From: Nocardia inohanensis NBRC 100128 | GTDB taxonomy: Bacteria; Actinomycetota; Actinomycetes; Mycobacteriales; Mycobacteriaceae | Direction of reading: 5' to 3' | Length of the DNA: 64,000 bases | NCBI RefSeq assembly: GCF_001612945.1 | Contig: NZ_BDBK01000015.1 | Span: 164,544 to 228,543 of the forward strand | In this document: in pieces, positions 53,082 to 62,341 of the stretch | How positions within the stretch are numbered: the first letter of the stretch is position 1 | Layout of the letters: every line of letters starts with the position of its first letter | Program-made: the position numbers and the translations under genes | The notes under the pieces: model-generated | Database searches by the model: none | What the model was told of the DNA's origin: nothing | Seen by the model: the letters and a program-made list of their open reading frames with translations, nothing else

Positions 53082-53157
53082 ATCGAATGTGATTCTCACC
53101 GAATCCCGCTGACCGCAACACTGGAATCGCAGCTCACCCCCACTAGGGTGATTTGTC

Positions 53158-54993
53158 ATGGTTTCCTTGCGCTCGGCAGCGCCCCGGCGATCCCGGCGGC
53201 AGCCCCGCATCCTGGCGGTCGCGGGAGTGCTGCTGACCACCTTGCTCGGCACGATGACGCTGGGCGCGGGGGTGAGCAGCGCCGCGCCCACCAGTGGTGA
53301 TCTTTGCTCACCTCCGGGCGTGGCCGCCGCCAGTGCCGCGCCCACCAATCTGGCTACGGGTCAGCAAGCCGCGGGCGCGGATCGGTTCACGACCGCGTCC
53401 ACGGTGCCGCTGAACCAGATCGACGTGAGCAAGCTGGGCTTGCTGACCCCGGGCAAGCTCAGCGTCGGCACCCTCTCCGATGCCCCGCCGAGCATCTGCG
53501 TCAATTCCAAGGGCGCGTTCACCGGTTTCGACAACGAACTGCTGAAGGCCATCGGCGCGAAGCTGGGTTTGCAGGTGGAGTTCACCGGCACCGAGTTCGC
53601 GGGTCTGCTGGCCCAGGTCGCCAACAACCGGTTCGACGCGGGCTCGTCGAGCATCACCACCACCGATGCCCGCCGCAAGCTGGTCGGCTTCACCAACGGC
53701 TACGACTTCGGCTACTTCTCGCTGGTGGTGCCGAACGGCTCGGCCATCAAGGGCTTCGCGGATCTGAAGCCGGGCAGCCGGATCGGCGTGGTGCAGGGCA
53801 CCGTGCAGGACGAGTACGTGGTCAATGAACTGCACCTGGATCCGGTGAAGTTCCCCGACTACAACACCGCCTACGCGAACCTGAAGTCCGGTCAGATCGA
53901 TGCCTGGGTCGCCCCGTCGCAGCAGGCCATCGGCGCGATCAAGCCGGGCGATCCGACCTCGATCATCGAGAACACCTTCAGCGTCAACAATTTCGTCGGT
54001 TACGCGGTGCGCAAGGACAATCAGCCGCTGATCGACGCGCTGAACTCCGGCCTGGACGCGGTGATCGCCGACGGCACCTACGCCAAGCTGTACGAGGACT
54101 GGGTCCCGCGCGAACTGCCGCCGGGCTGGAAACCGGGCTCGAAAGCGGTTGCCGCCCCACAGCTCCCGGACTTCGCGAAGATCGCCGCCGAGCACGCGGG
54201 CGACAAGCCGGACAGCGCCGCCGTCCAGCCGAAGTCCACGCTCCAGCAGCTGAAGGACACGTTCTTCGACTGGTCGTTGTACCGCAAGGCTTTTCCCGAC
54301 CTGATCAAGACCGGCCTGCCGAATACCCTGATCCTGGCGTTGGTTTCGGGTGCGCTGGGCACGGTGCTGGGCATGCTGCTCGCGGTGGCGGGCATCTCCC
54401 GCACCCGCTGGTTGCGCTGGCCCGCACGGATTTACACCGATATCTTCCGCGGCCTGCCCGCCGTGGTGATCATCCTCTTGATCGGCCTGGGCATCGGCCC
54501 GGTGGTCAAGGGCGTCACCGGCAACAACCCGTACTGGCTGGGCGCGGTCGCCCTGGCCCTGCTGGCCTCGGCCTATATCGGTGAGATCTTCCGCTCCGGC
54601 ATCCAGTCCGTGGAGGCCGGTCAGATGGAGGCGGCCCGCGCCATCGGCTTCGGCTACCGCCAGGCCATGACCTTGGTGATCATCCCGCAGGGTGTGCGCC
54701 GGGTGCTGCCCGCGCTGATGAACCAGTTCATCGCGCTCATCAAGGATTCCTCGCTCATCTACTTCCTGGGTCTGCTGGCCTCGCAGCGCGAACTGTTCGC
54801 GGTGGGCCGGGACCTGAACGCGCAGACCGGAAATCTGTCTCCGCTGGTGGCGGCCGGTCTGGTGTACCTGCTGCTGACCGTGCCGCTGACGCACCTGGTC
54901 AATTACATCGACAAGCGGCTGCGCACCGGCCGTCCCGAGAATCCCGCCGAACCCATCGAGCAGGCGGTCGTCACGGAAGGGCGTGGAGCATGA
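53158..54993 (+). CDS. Amino-acid ABC transporter: binding protein fused to permease
   Basis: The 611-aa protein has a signal peptide/anchor (ILAVAGVLLTTLLGTMTLGA), a family 3-type binding domain (about residues 95-325; KLSVGTLSDAPPSICVNSKG, FTGFDNELLKAIGAKLGLQV) and a permease domain with about five segments (370-590) containing the EAA loop MEAARAIGFGYRQAM. Fusion tethers the binding protein to the permease, so two copies exist per dimeric transporter. Polar amino acids are the likely substrates. The ATG follows TAGGGT by 8 bases, suggesting a leaderless transcript. It overlaps its ATPase gene by 4 bases. Confidence 0.92.
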   Translation: MVSLRSAAPRRSRRQPRILAVAGVLLTTLLGTMTLGAGVSSAAPTSGDLCSPPGVAAASAAPTNLATGQQAAGADRFTTASTVPLNQIDVSKLGLLTPGKLSVGTLSDAPPSICVNSKGAFTGFDNELLKAIGAKLGLQVEFTGTEFAGLLAQVANNRFDAGSSSITTTDARRKLVGFTNGYDFGYFSLVVPNGSAIKGFADLKPGSRIGVVQGTVQDEYVVNELHLDPVKFPDYNTAYANLKSGQIDAWVAPSQQAIGAIKPGDPTSIIENTFSVNNFVGYAVRKDNQPLIDALNSGLDAVIADGTYAKLYEDWVPRELPPGWKPGSKAVAAPQLPDFAKIAAEHAGDKPDSAAVQPKSTLQQLKDTFFDWSLYRKAFPDLIKTGLPNTLILALVSGALGTVLGMLLAVAGISRTRWLRWPARIYTDIFRGLPAVVIILLIGLGIGPVVKGVTGNNPYWLGAVALALLASAYIGEIFRSGIQSVEAGQMEAARAIGFGYRQAMTLVIIPQGVRRVLPALMNQFIALIKDSSLIYFLGLLASQRELFAVGRDLNAQTGNLSPLVAAGLVYLLLTVPLTHLVNYIDKRLRTGRPENPAEPIEQAVVTEGRGA

Positions 54994-55715
54994 GTGCCTC
55001 CCTCACCGCTACCGATCTGCACCTGACGCTGGGCGGCAATCAGATTCTGCGCGGCGTGGACATCCAGGTCGACGCGGGCAAGACCACCACGGTCATCGGG
55101 CCGTCGGGTTCGGGCAAGTCGACGCTGCTGCGGGTGCTCAACCGCCTGCACGAGCCCGACAGGGGCGACATTTTGCTCGATGGCGAATCGGTGCTGAAGG
55201 ACAACCCGGATCGCCTGCGTCAGCGCATCGGCATGGTGTTCCAGCATTTCAATCTGTTCCCGCATATGACGGTGGCCGACAATATCGCGATCGGCCCGCG
55301 CAAACTGCACGGGTTGTCCAAGGAGCAGGCCCGCATGTTAGCCGTGCAGCAACTGGAGACGGTCGGGCTCGCGGGCAAAGCCGATGCGCGCCCGGCGAAT
55401 CTGTCGGGCGGCCAGCAGCAGCGGGTGGCGATCGCCCGCGCCCTCGCCATGAAACCGGACGTGATGTTCTTCGACGAGGCCACCTCGGCGCTGGACCCGG
55501 AGTTGGTGAAGGGCGTGCTGGCGCTGATGTCGGAGCTGGCCGGCGGCGGTATGTCGATGATCGTGGTCACCCACGAGATGGGTTTCGCCCGTTCGGTTTC
55601 CGACCGGGTGGTGTTCATGGATCATGGTCAGGTGGTCGAAACCGGCACGCCGGATCAGCTTTTCGACAATGCCGAGACCCCGCGCCTGCGCCAGTTCCTT
55701 TCGCAAGTGCTGTAG
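54990..55715 (+). CDS. Amino-acid ABC transporter ATPase
   Basis: The 241-aa ATPase has Walker A GPSGSGKST, signature LSGGQQQRVAIARAL, Walker B VMFFDEATSAL and the H-loop VVTHEMGFARS; FQHFNLFPHMTV is the usual Q-loop of polar amino-acid importers (GlnQ/ArtP class). ATG overlaps the preceding stop (ATGA). It powers the binding protein-permease fusion. Confidence 0.96.
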   Translation: MSASLTATDLHLTLGGNQILRGVDIQVDAGKTTTVIGPSGSGKSTLLRVLNRLHEPDRGDILLDGESVLKDNPDRLRQRIGMVFQHFNLFPHMTVADNIAIGPRKLHGLSKEQARMLAVQQLETVGLAGKADARPANLSGGQQQRVAIARALAMKPDVMFFDEATSALDPELVKGVLALMSELAGGGMSMIVVTHEMGFARSVSDRVVFMDHGQVVETGTPDQLFDNAETPRLRQFLSQVL

Positions 55716-55736
55716 ACGAGCGCACGACCGGCTAAC

Positions 55737-55750
55737 TTAGGGCTACCTAA
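55737..55750. promoter_or_regulatory. Iron-box-like site upstream of phoX
   Basis: TTAGG-GCTA-CCTAA is a perfect 5+5 inverted repeat with the same spacing as the core of the IdeR/DtxR box TTAGGCTAACCTAA. It lies 85 bases before the phoX start. The flanking left third of the classical 19-bp box does not match, so assignment is tentative. Confidence 0.45.
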
Positions 55751-55834
55751 TTGGTCGGTTGTTCACCTTCTCGTCCCCTGCGTCTCTCCTGGCCTGGTTA
55801 CGGTGCGCCCGACCGACCGAACCGGGAGCATGCA

Positions 55835-57898
55835 GTGAGCCTCAAACCCCTCAGTCTCTTCGTGAAGCACGACGGCGCCTCGTCGCGTTCCAGCGTGACC
55901 TGCCAGTACAAGTGCGGCAACGCGTGCTTCCACGAGGTCCCCAACACCTCCGCCGGTGATTACTTCGGAGATATCGTCGCCGCGATCTCGCGCCGCCGCG
56001 TCTTCCAGGGCGGTGCCGCGCTGGTGCTGGCCGCCGGCACCGGCAGCCTGCTCGCCGCCTGCGGTGACGACAAGGCCGACGCCGCCGAGGCCAACCCGGG
56101 CACGGGTATCGGCACCGACTTCGAAGCCGTCGCGCCCAACAAGGAAGACGCCCTGGTCACCGCCAAGGGCTACGAGCAGAGCGTGGTCATCCGCTGGGGC
56201 GACCCGGTGGTCGCCGACGCGCCCAAGTTCGACTTCGCCAAGCAGACCGCCGCCGCGCAGGCCAAGCAGTTCGGCTTCAACAACGACTACGCGGCGCTGC
56301 TGCCCATCGAGGGCAAGGACAATTCGTTCCTGCTGGTCGTGAACCACGAGTACACCACCGAACCGGCCATGTTCCTGGGCTACAACCCGGACGCGCCGAC
56401 CCGCGAGCAGTTCGAGATCGCCATTGCCGCGCACGGGCTTTCGGTGGTCGAGGTCAAGGGCGAATCCGGCAGCGGCAAGCTCACCCCGGTCATGGGCCAG
56501 TACAACCGCCGCATCACCGGCACCACCGAGTTCAAGGTGACCGGTCCGGCCGCGGGCAGCGACTTCCTCAAGACCTCGGTCGATCCGACCGGCACCAAGG
56601 TGCTGGGCACCTTCAACAACTGCTCCGGCGGTGTGACCCCGTGGGGCACCGTACTTTCCGGCGAGGAGAACTTCAACCAGTACTTCGGCGGCGTCATCGC
56701 CGACCCGACCGGCCAGGCCCGCGGCAAGCGCTACGGTCTCGGCCACCCGGGTGCGGGCCAGGGTGAAATGCCGCGCCGCTGGGAGACTTTCGACAAGCGC
56801 TTCGATACCGCGCAGGAGCCCAACGAGGCCAACCGCTTCGGCTACGTGATCGAGGTGGATCCGTGGGATCCCACCGCCACCCCGGTCAAGCATTCGGCCA
56901 TGGGCCGGTTCAAGCACGAGTCGGCGAACATCTACGTCACCAAGGACGGCACCGTCGTCGCCTACTCGGGCGATGACGAGCGGTTCGAGTACATGTACAA
57001 GTTCGTGTCCGCCAAGAAGATCCAGTCGGGCAATACCGCCGCCTCGCGCAAGGCGAACATGACCATCCTGGACGAGGGCACGCTGTATGTCGCCAAGCTG
57101 ACCGGCGATCACGCGGGCCAGATCGACGGCAGCGGAAAGGTCCCGTCCGACAAGGGCTTCACCGGTAAGGGCCAGTGGATTCCGCTGCTCCAGACCGGCG
57201 CCGACGGCAAGGGCAAGTCGCTGGTCGAGGGCATGACCGCCGAAGAGGTCGCGGTCTTCACCCGGCTCGCCGGCGACAAGGTCGGGGCCACCAAGATGGA
57301 CCGCCCCGAGGACTTCGAGCCCAACCCGCTCACCGGAAAGGTGTACGTGGCGCTGACCAACAACAGCAACCGCGGCGCCGAGGGCAAGCCCGGCGTGGAC
57401 GAGGCGAACCCGCGCAACACCAACAAGAACGGGCAGATCCTGGAGCTGGTGGACAACCACGCGGGCACCGACTTCACCTGGTCGCTGCTGCTGGTCTGTG
57501 GTGATCCGAAGACCGCCGACACCTATTTCGCGGGCTTCGACAAGAACAAGGTCAGCGCCATCTCCTGCCCGGACAATCTGGCCTTCGATCCGCACGGCAA
57601 CCTGTGGATCTCCACCGACGGCAACGCGCTCAAGTCGAACGACGGCCTGTTCTCGGTGACCCTCGAGGGTGAGAAGCGCGGCGAGACCAAGCAGTTCCTC
57701 ACCGTGCCGATCGGTGCGGAGACCTGTGGGCCGATCGTCACCAAGGATCGGGTCATGGTCTGCGTGCAGCATCCGGGTGAGCTGGAGGGCGCGAGCGCCG
57801 ACAAGCCGGGTTCGCACTGGCCGGACGGCGGCACCTCGCAGCCGCGCCCGGCCGTGGTCGTCGTCTGGAAGTCGGGCAACGGCCAGATCGGGGTCTGA
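55835..57898 (+). CDS. phoX: PhoX-type alkaline phosphatase
   Basis: The 687-aa protein has an unusual N-terminal segment VTCQYKCGNACFHEVPNTSA (residues 21-40) before a twin-arginine signal SRRRVFQGGAALVLAAGTGS and a lipobox-like LLAACGDD, so it is likely exported folded through Tat. The DUF839/PhoX domain follows (NHEYTTEPAMFLGYNP, GTFNNCSGGVTPWGTVLSGEENFN, KRPED-type MDRPEDFEPNP, FDPHGNLWISTDGNAL). PhoX enzymes use Fe3+ and Ca2+ and release phosphate from organic esters. GTG start with GGGAG 6 nt upstream. An iron-box-like site precedes it. Confidence 0.92.
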   Translation: MSLKPLSLFVKHDGASSRSSVTCQYKCGNACFHEVPNTSAGDYFGDIVAAISRRRVFQGGAALVLAAGTGSLLAACGDDKADAAEANPGTGIGTDFEAVAPNKEDALVTAKGYEQSVVIRWGDPVVADAPKFDFAKQTAAAQAKQFGFNNDYAALLPIEGKDNSFLLVVNHEYTTEPAMFLGYNPDAPTREQFEIAIAAHGLSVVEVKGESGSGKLTPVMGQYNRRITGTTEFKVTGPAAGSDFLKTSVDPTGTKVLGTFNNCSGGVTPWGTVLSGEENFNQYFGGVIADPTGQARGKRYGLGHPGAGQGEMPRRWETFDKRFDTAQEPNEANRFGYVIEVDPWDPTATPVKHSAMGRFKHESANIYVTKDGTVVAYSGDDERFEYMYKFVSAKKIQSGNTAASRKANMTILDEGTLYVAKLTGDHAGQIDGSGKVPSDKGFTGKGQWIPLLQTGADGKGKSLVEGMTAEEVAVFTRLAGDKVGATKMDRPEDFEPNPLTGKVYVALTNNSNRGAEGKPGVDEANPRNTNKNGQILELVDNHAGTDFTWSLLLVCGDPKTADTYFAGFDKNKVSAISCPDNLAFDPHGNLWISTDGNALKSNDGLFSVTLEGEKRGETKQFLTVPIGAETCGPIVTKDRVMVCVQHPGELEGASADKPGSHWPDGGTSQPRPAVVVVWKSGNGQIGV

Positions 57899-57908
57899 CC
57901 CGAGGGGG

Positions 57909-58649
57909 CTAGCTGCTGCCGCGTCCGCTGCCGCTGAACGGCATGTTGGCGTAGGCGCCGAAATCGCCTTGGGCGCCGCTGTAGACGTTGAGGTCGACGC
58001 CTGCCGCGATGCCCGGGATCTGACCGGAGTCGCTGGTCTGCCAGAAGGTCCAGGCAGGCCAGCCTCCGGGCACCTCCGGTTCGTCATTGCCGCGGTAATC
58101 CGCGATCCACAGCGGGTACCGGGTGAATTGATTGCTGTCGGCCATCGCCGTCTGCCAGAAGCGCGGATAGGTGTAGATGATCGGCACGCGGCCGGTCAGC
58201 GCCTGCACGGTATTCAGGTACCGATGCGTCCAGTCGATGAGCGCGTCCGGGGGCAGCCCGCCGGAGTCCTCCATATCGAGCACCGGTGGCAGGTCGAGCA
58301 GACCGTTCTGTCCCAGCACGATCGCGGCGTACAGCGCCGCCTGCGGTTCGGGCGGCAGCGCCGGCCGCGCGAAATGATAAGTGCCCCGGGCGACTCCGGC
58401 CGCCCGCATGGCCAGGCTGTCCGGGATGAAGTGCGGATTGACGTAGTTCAATCCCTCGGTGGCCTTCACCATCGCGAAGGTGTGGCCCGCGTTCCGCACC
58501 GCGAACCAGTTGATGGGCTGCCCGCCCGGATGCTGCCAGGACGCCACATCCGGCCCGGTGACGTCGGCCGAAGCCACACCCATTGACGTTGCCGAGAAGA
58601 TGCCGGTAGCCGCGAAAACGACTGCTTTCATCAGGCTATGTCGCGTCAT
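57909..58649 (-). CDS. Secreted GH25 muramidase/lysozyme
   Basis: The 246-aa protein has a signal peptide (MTRHSLMKAVVFAATGIFSA, cleavage near ASA-DV) and a GH25 barrel: GPDVASWQHPGGQPINW (Asp at the first strand), KATEGLNYVNPHF, VLDMEDSGGLPPDAL (catalytic DxE), WIADYRG and FWQTSDSGQIPGI. It cleaves the peptidoglycan glycan strand outside the cell. TAGCGT ends 8 nt before the ATG, suggesting a leaderless transcript. It lies convergent to phoX with 10 bases between stops. Confidence 0.93.
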   Translation of the reverse strand: MTRHSLMKAVVFAATGIFSATSMGVASADVTGPDVASWQHPGGQPINWFAVRNAGHTFAMVKATEGLNYVNPHFIPDSLAMRAAGVARGTYHFARPALPPEPQAALYAAIVLGQNGLLDLPPVLDMEDSGGLPPDALIDWTHRYLNTVQALTGRVPIIYTYPRFWQTAMADSNQFTRYPLWIADYRGNDEPEVPGGWPAWTFWQTSDSGQIPGIAAGVDLNVYSGAQGDFGAYANMPFSGSGRGSS

Positions 58650-58791
58650 GCACAAAAACGCTAGGTCGAATGCCTTTGATTCGACGGGAGCCACGCCTGT
58701 GACATTCGCTATAAATTTGCCATTCTGCGGACTCGAATCAGGCTGAGTCCATTGCTTCCGCGGTCCGCCCCCGCCGCAGACCATGCTGCCC

Positions 58792-58923
58792 ATGAGTTCT
58801 GAATCGCAATCCGAGCCGTCGAGTTGGCTCACCCGCATCGATGCCGATTGGGGATCGGTGTTGTTCGCCGGAGCCATCGTGCTGGCCGCCGTGGCCGGTG
58901 TTCTCCCCAAGATTCCGTGGTGA
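58792..58923 (+). CDS. Micro-protein of 43 aa with one membrane segment, before yeiH
   Basis: The frame ATGAGTTCT... encodes MSSESQSEPSSWLTRIDADW followed by a hydrophobic run GSVLFAGAIVLAAVAGVLP and stops 4 bases before the GTG of the YeiH-type gene. An in-frame ATG at 58783 would add three residues. The single membrane segment, Trp-rich amphipathic start and tight spacing suggest a real partner protein. It has no recognised family. Confidence 0.6.
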   Translation: MSSESQSEPSSWLTRIDADWGSVLFAGAIVLAAVAGVLPKIPW

Positions 58924-58927
58924 CCCT

Positions 58928-60049
58928 GTGAGCACTGTGGATATCTCGAAGGACCGACCTGCCGGCGTTACGGCGGTGACGAGCGGACCGCGCAAGCTGC
59001 TCGAACTGCTGCCCGGCATCCTGCTGCTCGCCGCGGTCGGCGTGGCGGCCAAGTACACCCAGATCTATGTGAACAAGCTGGCCCATCACGAGGGCTGGCG
59101 GTTCCCGGATATCGAATACGTCCTGTGGGCCATTATTTTCGGGCTCATCATCGCCAATACCATTGGTGTGCACCGGATTTTCAAACCCGGCGTCGGCAGC
59201 TACGAATTCTGGCTCAAGGTCGGCATCGTCGCGCTGGGGTCGCGGTTCGTCCTCGGCGACGTGGCGAAGCTGGGCGGGAGCAGCTTCATCCTGATCCTCA
59301 TCGATATGACGGCGGCGGGCGCGATCATCCTGCTGGTGGCGCGGCTGCTCGGGCTCTCCGGCAAGCTGGGATCGCTACTGGCCGTGGGCACTTCGATCTG
59401 CGGCGTCTCCGCCATCGTGGCGACGCGCGGTTCCATCCGGGCCAAGAACTCCGAGGTCAGCTACGCCATCGCCGCGATTCTGGCGCTGGGCGCGGTGTCG
59501 CTGTTCGCGCTGCCCGCCATCGGTCACGCGATCGGCCTGACCGACAACGAGTTCGGGCTGTGGGCGGGTCTGGCGGTGGACAATACCGCCGAGACCACCG
59601 CCACCGGTTACGCCTACTCCGATGCCGCGGGCAAGGTCGCGGTGCTGGTCAAGTCCACCCGCAATGCGCTCATCGGTTTCGTGGTGCTCGGTTTCGCCGC
59701 GTACTGGGCGTCGCGCGGCGAGGCCGATCGGATCGCCACCGGCGTGCGCGCCAAGGCGGCCTTCGTCTGGGCCAAGTTCCCCAAGTTCGTGCTCGGTTTC
59801 CTCGCGGTGTCGGCGCTGGCGACCCTGCACTGGATCAGCAAGGCGCAGTTGACGAATCTGGCGAACGTCTCCCGCTGGGCGTTCCTGCTCACCTTCGCCG
59901 GCGTCGGCCTCAACACCGATCTGCGCGAACTGGCCCGCGCGGGCTGGCGGCCACTGCTGGTCGCCATCGCGGGCCTGGTCGTGGTGGCGAGCGTCTCGCT
60001 CGGCCTGGTGCTGCTCACTTCCCGTGTGCTGCACTGGGATCTGTTCTGA
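58928..60049 (+). CDS. YeiH/putative sulfate exporter family transporter
   Basis: The 373-aa protein has about ten membrane segments (LLPGILLLAAVGVAAKYTQI, WAIIFGLIIANTIGVHRIF, LVARLLGLSGKLGSLLAVGTSICGVSAIVA, where the TSICGVSA motif is typical of the YeiH family, and the AVDNTAETTATGYAYSDAAG loop). The substrate is uncertain; sulfate or sulfite has been proposed for relatives. GTG start lies 4 bases after the micro-ORF stop. Convergent to the GH63-like gene. Confidence 0.9.
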   Translation: MSTVDISKDRPAGVTAVTSGPRKLLELLPGILLLAAVGVAAKYTQIYVNKLAHHEGWRFPDIEYVLWAIIFGLIIANTIGVHRIFKPGVGSYEFWLKVGIVALGSRFVLGDVAKLGGSSFILILIDMTAAGAIILLVARLLGLSGKLGSLLAVGTSICGVSAIVATRGSIRAKNSEVSYAIAAILALGAVSLFALPAIGHAIGLTDNEFGLWAGLAVDNTAETTATGYAYSDAAGKVAVLVKSTRNALIGFVVLGFAAYWASRGEADRIATGVRAKAAFVWAKFPKFVLGFLAVSALATLHWISKAQLTNLANVSRWAFLLTFAGVGLNTDLRELARAGWRPLLVAIAGLVVVASVSLGLVLLTSRVLHWDLF

Positions 60050-60052
60050 TCC

Positions 60053-61393
60053 TCAGCCCAGCCAGTCCAAAACCGATGCGGCCGTCCAGGATTGCTGCAT
60101 GCTCCCGAGCGGTTCGCCGGTGAAGGGCTCGTAGTACTCCGCGAAACTCCCGTCGCTGGCCTGGCGCAGACCTTCCGCACGCAGCATGAAGGAGCGCTCG
60201 GCCCAGCCGCGGCGAGCGAAAACCCAGGAGAACAACCAGCTCATCACCGGCCAGACCGGGCCGCGCCAGTATTCGCGCGACCGGAAGTCCTTGGACACCG
60301 GCGAGGTCGACGGCGGCAGCGCATAGCGCAGATCCGGATGCCCGCACCAGCGCGGGCCCTCGAACAGGCGCAGCAGCCGCCGCTCGGCATCGCGGGTCAG
60401 CCCGCCGCACAGCAGCGGCGCGAAACAGGACAGCGTCTCGGTCTCGATCCAGCGGTCCGCGCGCACATCGAAATCGCGGGCCACCCCGGTGCGGGCATCG
60501 GTCGTCGCGACCACGCCCGCCCGGAAGTAATCGGCCCATTCGTGCAGTTCCCGCACATCGGCGTGCGGCTGCTTGTAGTCCTCGCCGATATTGGCCAGCA
60601 CATCGCAGGCCAGCGCGAAGATGGCGGTGACGAACACGTCCTCCACCGCGAAGCTCATGGTGGAGGCCAGCTGGTAGTCGTCGTAGCCGCAGCGGCGCAT
60701 CTGCTCGACCAGCCACATGTACCGGTCGTATTCGCGATCCGAGGGCCGCTGCGTCGGATCCCCGACCACGTGCAGATCCTCGCGCTGATACGGCGGCAGG
60801 TCCGGGCCCGGAATCACGTTCTCGTAGGCGCGATCCCAGCGCGGCGAATTGTCCATCCCGGATTCCCAGCCGTGATAGAGCGTGATTCGCCCGTGCTGCT
60901 TGGGATCTCGCGCATACGCCATCCAGCGATGCCAGCGCATCAGATCCGGCCAGCGGCGTTGCAGGAACTCCTCCGCCACCGCGCGGGTGGAACGTCCGTG
61001 CCGCCGGGAGTGATCCAGAATCCGTTGCACCGCAATGGCATGCACGGGCGGCTGGGTGATGCCGGAGGTGTCCGGCCCGTCCGGCGCGTCGGCCGCCAGC
61101 CGCCGGCATTCCCAGCGCGAGGGCCCCGGGAAGTAGCCGTCCACACCGTTGGCGAACACGATGTGCGGGATCATGCCGTTGCGCCATTGCGCGGATAAGA
61201 GCGTGTCCAGTTCGAGGGCGGCGCGCTCCACACTCAGCGGAGCTAGACCGACCGCTACGAATGCCGCGTCCCAGCTCCACATGTGCGGATACAGTCTGGG
61301 CGCGGCGCTGGTCATGGTGCCCAGGTCATTGCCGCGCAGCAAGTAAGCGGCGCGGGCCGCGAGCTGGGTGGGCGTGAACCCCGGGTTCGTCAT
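60053..61393 (-). CDS. GH63-like glycosidase, glucosylglycerate hydrolase type
   Basis: The 446-aa (alpha/alpha)6-barrel enzyme has YPHMWSWDAAFVAVGLA, LYHGWESGMDNSPRWD (acid/base region), TTDARTG, SREYWRGPVWPVMSWLF and SFAEYYEPFTGEP. These match the GH63 glucosylglycerate/mannosylglycerate hydrolases of mycobacteria, which recycle the nitrogen-limitation solute glucosylglycerate. No signal peptide, so intracellular. ATG at 61393; AGAAT lies 6-7 bases upstream, suggesting a leaderless transcript. A trehalose/isomaltose-type activity cannot be ruled out. Confidence 0.8.
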   Translation of the reverse strand: MTNPGFTPTQLAARAAYLLRGNDLGTMTSAAPRLYPHMWSWDAAFVAVGLAPLSVERAALELDTLLSAQWRNGMIPHIVFANGVDGYFPGPSRWECRRLAADAPDGPDTSGITQPPVHAIAVQRILDHSRRHGRSTRAVAEEFLQRRWPDLMRWHRWMAYARDPKQHGRITLYHGWESGMDNSPRWDRAYENVIPGPDLPPYQREDLHVVGDPTQRPSDREYDRYMWLVEQMRRCGYDDYQLASTMSFAVEDVFVTAIFALACDVLANIGEDYKQPHADVRELHEWADYFRAGVVATTDARTGVARDFDVRADRWIETETLSCFAPLLCGGLTRDAERRLLRLFEGPRWCGHPDLRYALPPSTSPVSKDFRSREYWRGPVWPVMSWLFSWVFARRGWAERSFMLRAEGLRQASDGSFAEYYEPFTGEPLGSMQQSWTAASVLDWLG

Positions 61394-61554
61394 CGCCCTA
61401 TTCTGCGCCGGTACCCGCAGGTATGCGCGCGGGGCATGAATGACGGCGGTACCGACGGACGACTCTTGATCGCCAGATTGCACTCTGTTCGCCTACTTTC
61501 CATGAGCCTCGCCCGGAGCATCGCCGCACATCCACGCCCGGTTACGGTGATCGC

Positions 61555-62259
61555 ATGGCGAATTCCGTAAAGAGCGGCGACCCTCGTCCCGTGGCGCTGA
61601 TCACCGGGGCCAGCCGCGGGCTCGGCGCGGCGATCGCGCGCGAGCTCGCGCCGACGCATCGGCTGCTGCTGGGTGCGCGCACGCCGGAGGCCCTCGGCCC
61701 GATCCTGGATGAACTGCCCGATGCCACGGGTTTCCCGGTGGAGCTGACGGACTATCCGGCGGTGGCTGCGGCAGTGGAGCCCTTCGACCGGCTTGATGTA
61801 CTTGTGCACAATGCCGGGATCGCCGACCTGGGAACTTTAGCCGATTCGTCCGTCGAGCAATGGCGGAACACGTTGGAAGCCAACCTGATAGCGGTGTCGG
61901 AGCTGACACGCCTGACGCTCCCGGCGTTGCGCGCGGCGCGCGGGCACGTGGTGTTGATCAATTCCGGCGCCGGGCTGCGCGCCAATGCCGGGTGGGGGGT
62001 GTACGCGGCGAGCAAGTTCGGGCTGCGCGCCTTCGGGGACGCGCTGCGGCTGGAGGAGCCCGAGCTGCGGGTGACCTCGGTGCATCCGGGGCGCATCGAC
62101 ACCGATATGCAGCAGGCGATCGTCGCCGACGAGGGCAAGCAGTACCGGGCGGACGACTTCCTGAAGGCCGAGACGGTGGCGCGCGCCGTGCGGCAGGCCG
62201 TCGAGACCCCGCGGGACGCGCACCCCACCGAAATCGTGCTGCGGCCCATCCCACGCTGA
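61555..62259 (+). CDS. Short-chain dehydrogenase/reductase
   Basis: The 234-aa SDR has TGASRGLGAAIA (cofactor loop), LVHNAGIADLG, INSGAGLRAN and YAASKFG (catalytic Tyr-x3-Lys), and HPGRIDTDM. Arg after the first Gly suggests NADP(H). The ATG lies 7 bases after TACGGT, so the transcript may be leaderless. Substrate unknown. Confidence 0.93.
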   Translation: MANSVKSGDPRPVALITGASRGLGAAIARELAPTHRLLLGARTPEALGPILDELPDATGFPVELTDYPAVAAAVEPFDRLDVLVHNAGIADLGTLADSSVEQWRNTLEANLIAVSELTRLTLPALRAARGHVVLINSGAGLRANAGWGVYAASKFGLRAFGDALRLEEPELRVTSVHPGRIDTDMQQAIVADEGKQYRADDFLKAETVARAVRQAVETPRDAHPTEIVLRPIPR

Positions 62260-62341
62260 CGATGCATTACGTTTCATCCGAATTTCATTCGTTTCGCGTG
62301 GATTTCGTGACCTGTTCATCGATGCCGGATATAACGGCACG

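Noticed and set aside
61390..61809. Minus-strand frame upstream of the GH63-like gene
   Set aside because: It overlaps the SDR gene antisense and has no family features.
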